From: Providencia alcalifaciens DSM 30120
GTDB taxonomy: Bacteria > Pseudomonadota > Gammaproteobacteria > Enterobacterales > Enterobacteriaceae
Reading direction: 5' to 3'
NCBI RefSeq assembly: GCF_000173415.1
Contig: NZ_ABXW01000044.1
Span: 1 to 60,973, forward strand
DNA length: 60,973 bases
Below are positions 59,344 to 60,973 of the stretch, in pieces. A model generated the notes under the pieces. The model was not told where the DNA came from, did no database searches, and was given only the letters and a program-made list of their open reading frames with translations. Numbering within the stretch: position 1 is the stretch's first letter; each line of letters opens with the position of its first letter. Position numbers and translations under genes: made by a program.

Positions 59344-59373
59344 AAGGCTAAATAGTTTTGATTATTTAGCCTT
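59344..59373 (-). terminator. Terminator of metA
   Basis: An 11-bp stem, AAGGCTAAATA / TATTTAGCCTT, with an 8-base loop lies 44 bases after the metA stop and is followed on the minus strand by TAAATC. The remaining aceB-metA gap (59131-59343) is AT-rich and noncoding. Confidence 0.6.
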
Positions 59374-59416
59374 ATATTCTGAGATATGACCAGTTAACTG
59401 GAATTAAGTCGCTTTT

Positions 59417-60346
59417 TTAATCTAATGTTGGTTCCATATGACTAAGATCGAACGGTGTGATCTGATACACATAATAGTTGAGCCAATTAGAGAATAAGAG
59501 ATGACCATGACTACGCCAACGAACTTCTGGTGAGTTATTCGGATCATCATTTTTAAAATAATTACACGGTAGATCGGGCGTGATCCCCGCATCAACATCG
59601 CGCCAATACTCTTGAGATAATGTTTCTGCGTCATACTCTGGATGCCCAGTGACAAAAGCAAGACGTTTATCTTTTGATGCAAATAAGTAAGCTCCCGCTT
59701 CAGGGGAACTGGCCAAAATATCCAGATCTGTATGCTGGCGAATATACTCTTCAGGAAAATCAGCATAGCGAGAATGTGGAGCATAAAAAGATGCATCAAA
59801 CCCTCGAGTCAATAAAGCATAGGGCTCTAATGTTTCATGGGAATAGACACCTGAAAGTTTTTCTTTACGAGTTAATTTAGGTAGACCATACAGTACGTTA
59901 AGTGCAGCTTGAACAGCCCAACAAACAAACAGCGTCGATGTTACATGCGATTTTGCCCATGCAATAACACGCTCTATTTGTTCCCAATAGCAAACATCAG
60001 CGAATTCCACCAAACCAAGGGGAGCCCCTGTGACGATTAACCCATCAAAATTTTGATGTTGGATATCTTCAAAATCACAATAAAAATTGTTCAAATGCTC
60101 CGTAGGCGTATTTTTAGATTCTCTCTGATCGATGCGTAACAGCTGAATATCAACCTGTAACGGAGTATTTGATAGCAGCCGTAAAAACTGGTTTTCAGTT
60201 TCAATTTTCTTCGGCATTAGATTTAATATCAATACTTTCAAGGGACGTATCTCCTGAAGGCTAGCTCTTGTCGTGGTCATGACAAAAACATTTTCTTCAC
60301 GCAAGAAATTAACCGCTGGTAGCTCATCAGGCAGGCGAATTGGCAT
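59417..60346 (-). CDS. metA: Homoserine O-succinyltransferase MetA
   Basis: A 309-residue enzyme of the same length as E. coli MetA, succinylating homoserine in the first committed step to methionine. The nucleophile is C142 ([11 protein letters not shown]), with H235 and E237 in VTGHPEYDA. The N-terminus [19 protein letters not shown] is nearly identical to the family. It lies upstream of aceB, as in E. coli, but with its own terminator. Three MetJ boxes stand upstream. Confidence 0.97.
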   Translation of the reverse strand: MPIRLPDELPAVNFLREENVFVMTTTRASLQEIRPLKVLILNLMPKKIETENQFLRLLSNTPLQVDIQLLRIDQRESKNTPTEHLNNFYCDFEDIQHQNFDGLIVTGAPLGLVEFADVCYWEQIERVIAWAKSHVTSTLFVCWAVQAALNVLYGLPKLTRKEKLSGVYSHETLEPYALLTRGFDASFYAPHSRYADFPEEYIRQHTDLDILASSPEAGAYLFASKDKRLAFVTGHPEYDAETLSQEYWRDVDAGITPDLPCNYFKNDDPNNSPEVRWRSHGHLLFSNWLNYYVYQITPFDLSHMEPTLD

Positions 60347-60372
60347 CGTTCATCCCCTTAAAAATATACTTT

Positions 60373-60396
60373 ATACGTTTAGACTTCTAGAATGCT
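60373..60396. promoter_or_regulatory. MetJ operator (three tandem met boxes)
   Basis: On the minus strand three consecutive 8-base boxes read AGCATTCT, AGAAGTCT and AAACGTAT, with 5, 7 and 6 of 8 matches to the met box AGACGTCT. They end about 27 bases before the metA start. MetJ with S-adenosylmethionine should repress metA here. Confidence 0.8.
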
Positions 60397-60973
60397 AAAT
60401 AATCTAACCAATGTGGACCTTATTGTCGAGCGTTTAAGGACAAGTTGAAATAATTTCAAGCAATAGACGTTGTCATGGGAATACCTACAGTCTAACAAAT
60501 TGGTAACCTAATGATATCCAGACTTTTTATTACAGCGTAATACCTAAAATGGCTTAGATTTTTTTGTACTTAAATAGAGAAAGTGTTTGAGTACATTAGA
60601 ACGTTCAAAGGAGAATTTTATGTTATTTACGAGGTAGGAAGTGACTACAGAGATTATTTTACATTGATAATCTTCTAACGGTCAGAGCAGACAGGAACCA
60701 AACTGTCTCCCCCACTCGCGTACCACACTAAATTGCAAGTAACCGTTATGATGAGAGCTGGTGAATCCCTCTTTTCAGGGGTGAGATAGGAAATACCTGA
60801 AAAAATACACACTGGTTATCTGTGCTCCATTGTGATGCAGGCTCACTCAAAAACTATTTCGTTCAAATAAATCAAGGGAATCCGGGATAAATCGGCATCA
60901 ATATAGCCTCTCATCGCATACAGTATAAATTACACGCTCTAAATTCCGCTGGTATGCCACGCTAAATAAGGAA
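60397..60973. other. Right-edge region without a supported gene; several small hairpins
   Basis: No convincing reading frame crosses this 577-base stretch. Short inverted repeats follow one another: AGACAG/CTGTCT (around 60689-60708), CCCT/AGGG (around 60766-60780) and AGG/CCT (around 60789-60799). A 23-codon frame on the minus strand (60843-60914) has no visible ribosome site. It may be the leader of a gene outside the window, a decayed gene or a repeat element. Confidence 0.35.

Noticed and set aside
60843-60914. 23-codon minus-strand frame near the right edge
   Set aside because: Too short, no ribosome site, and closed by a stop just upstream; not enough to call a gene.

Overview
The window looks like a chromosomal segment of a Morganellaceae-type enterobacterium, most likely Providencia or a close relative. 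This is inferred from about 40% G+C in the core genes, E. coli-like gene order (zur/lexA/dgkA/plsB/ubiA/ubiC and metA/aceB/aceA/aceK/iclR/metH), an Mrp-like fimbrial operon and an MrpJ-type regulator. No database search was possible. No rRNA, tRNA, CRISPR array, integrase or insertion sequence was recognised.

Layout. (1) 1-11712: a very AT-rich type I secretion locus resembling the Salmonella SPI-4 Sii system. A giant Ig-repeat adhesin (minus strand, C-terminus outside the window) is divergent from a six-gene operon: SiiA-like and SiiB-like proton-channel subunits, an outer-membrane factor, a membrane-fusion protein, an unrecognised one-helix protein, and an ABC transporter. (2) 11719-14881: gluconate genes gntR, gntK and gntU with GntR operators. 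(3) 15042-21760: a probable molybdate/tungstate (or Mo-chelate) uptake locus with binding protein, FecCD-type permease, ATPase, methyltransferase, ModD and TonB-dependent receptor. ModE-like dyads lie before the first gene and before the receptor. (4) 22164-23608: a MarT/ToxR-like membrane regulator split into two frames at a T6A slippery heptamer with a downstream stem-loop, followed by a FidL-like partner. (5) 23685-30186: a seven-gene chaperone-usher fimbrial operon with a possible zinc-type tip adhesin. (6) 31144-41179: core genes zur, lexA, dgkA, plsB, ubiA, ubiC, pgi and lysC, with a 12-copy ATAG microsatellite between zur and lexA. (7) 41534-47613: a Sel1-repeat protein, an unknown protein and metH. 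(8) 47871-60346: iclR and the glyoxylate operon aceBAK, separated by an insertion carrying amiD, an MrpJ-like regulator, a DUF1460 hydrolase and edd-eda, and then metA.

How parts work together. GntR probably links gluconate uptake and phosphorylation (gntKU) to the Entner-Doudoroff pathway (edd-eda), because the same palindrome TGTTACCGGTAACA precedes both. IclR probably controls aceBAK through a site upstream of aceB, and an intrinsic terminator sits between aceA and aceK. MetJ boxes precede metA, and two LexA boxes precede lexA. The surface-structure genes (giant adhesin, fimbriae, MarT/FidL-like and MrpJ-like regulators) form the accessory layer.

The most unusual signals are the possible programmed -1 frameshift in the membrane regulator, the rearranged Sii-like system with an extra membrane protein, and the ModE-controlled TonB/ABC/methyltransferase/ModD locus. 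Functions are assigned from remembered family sequences and visible motifs, not from alignments run here.
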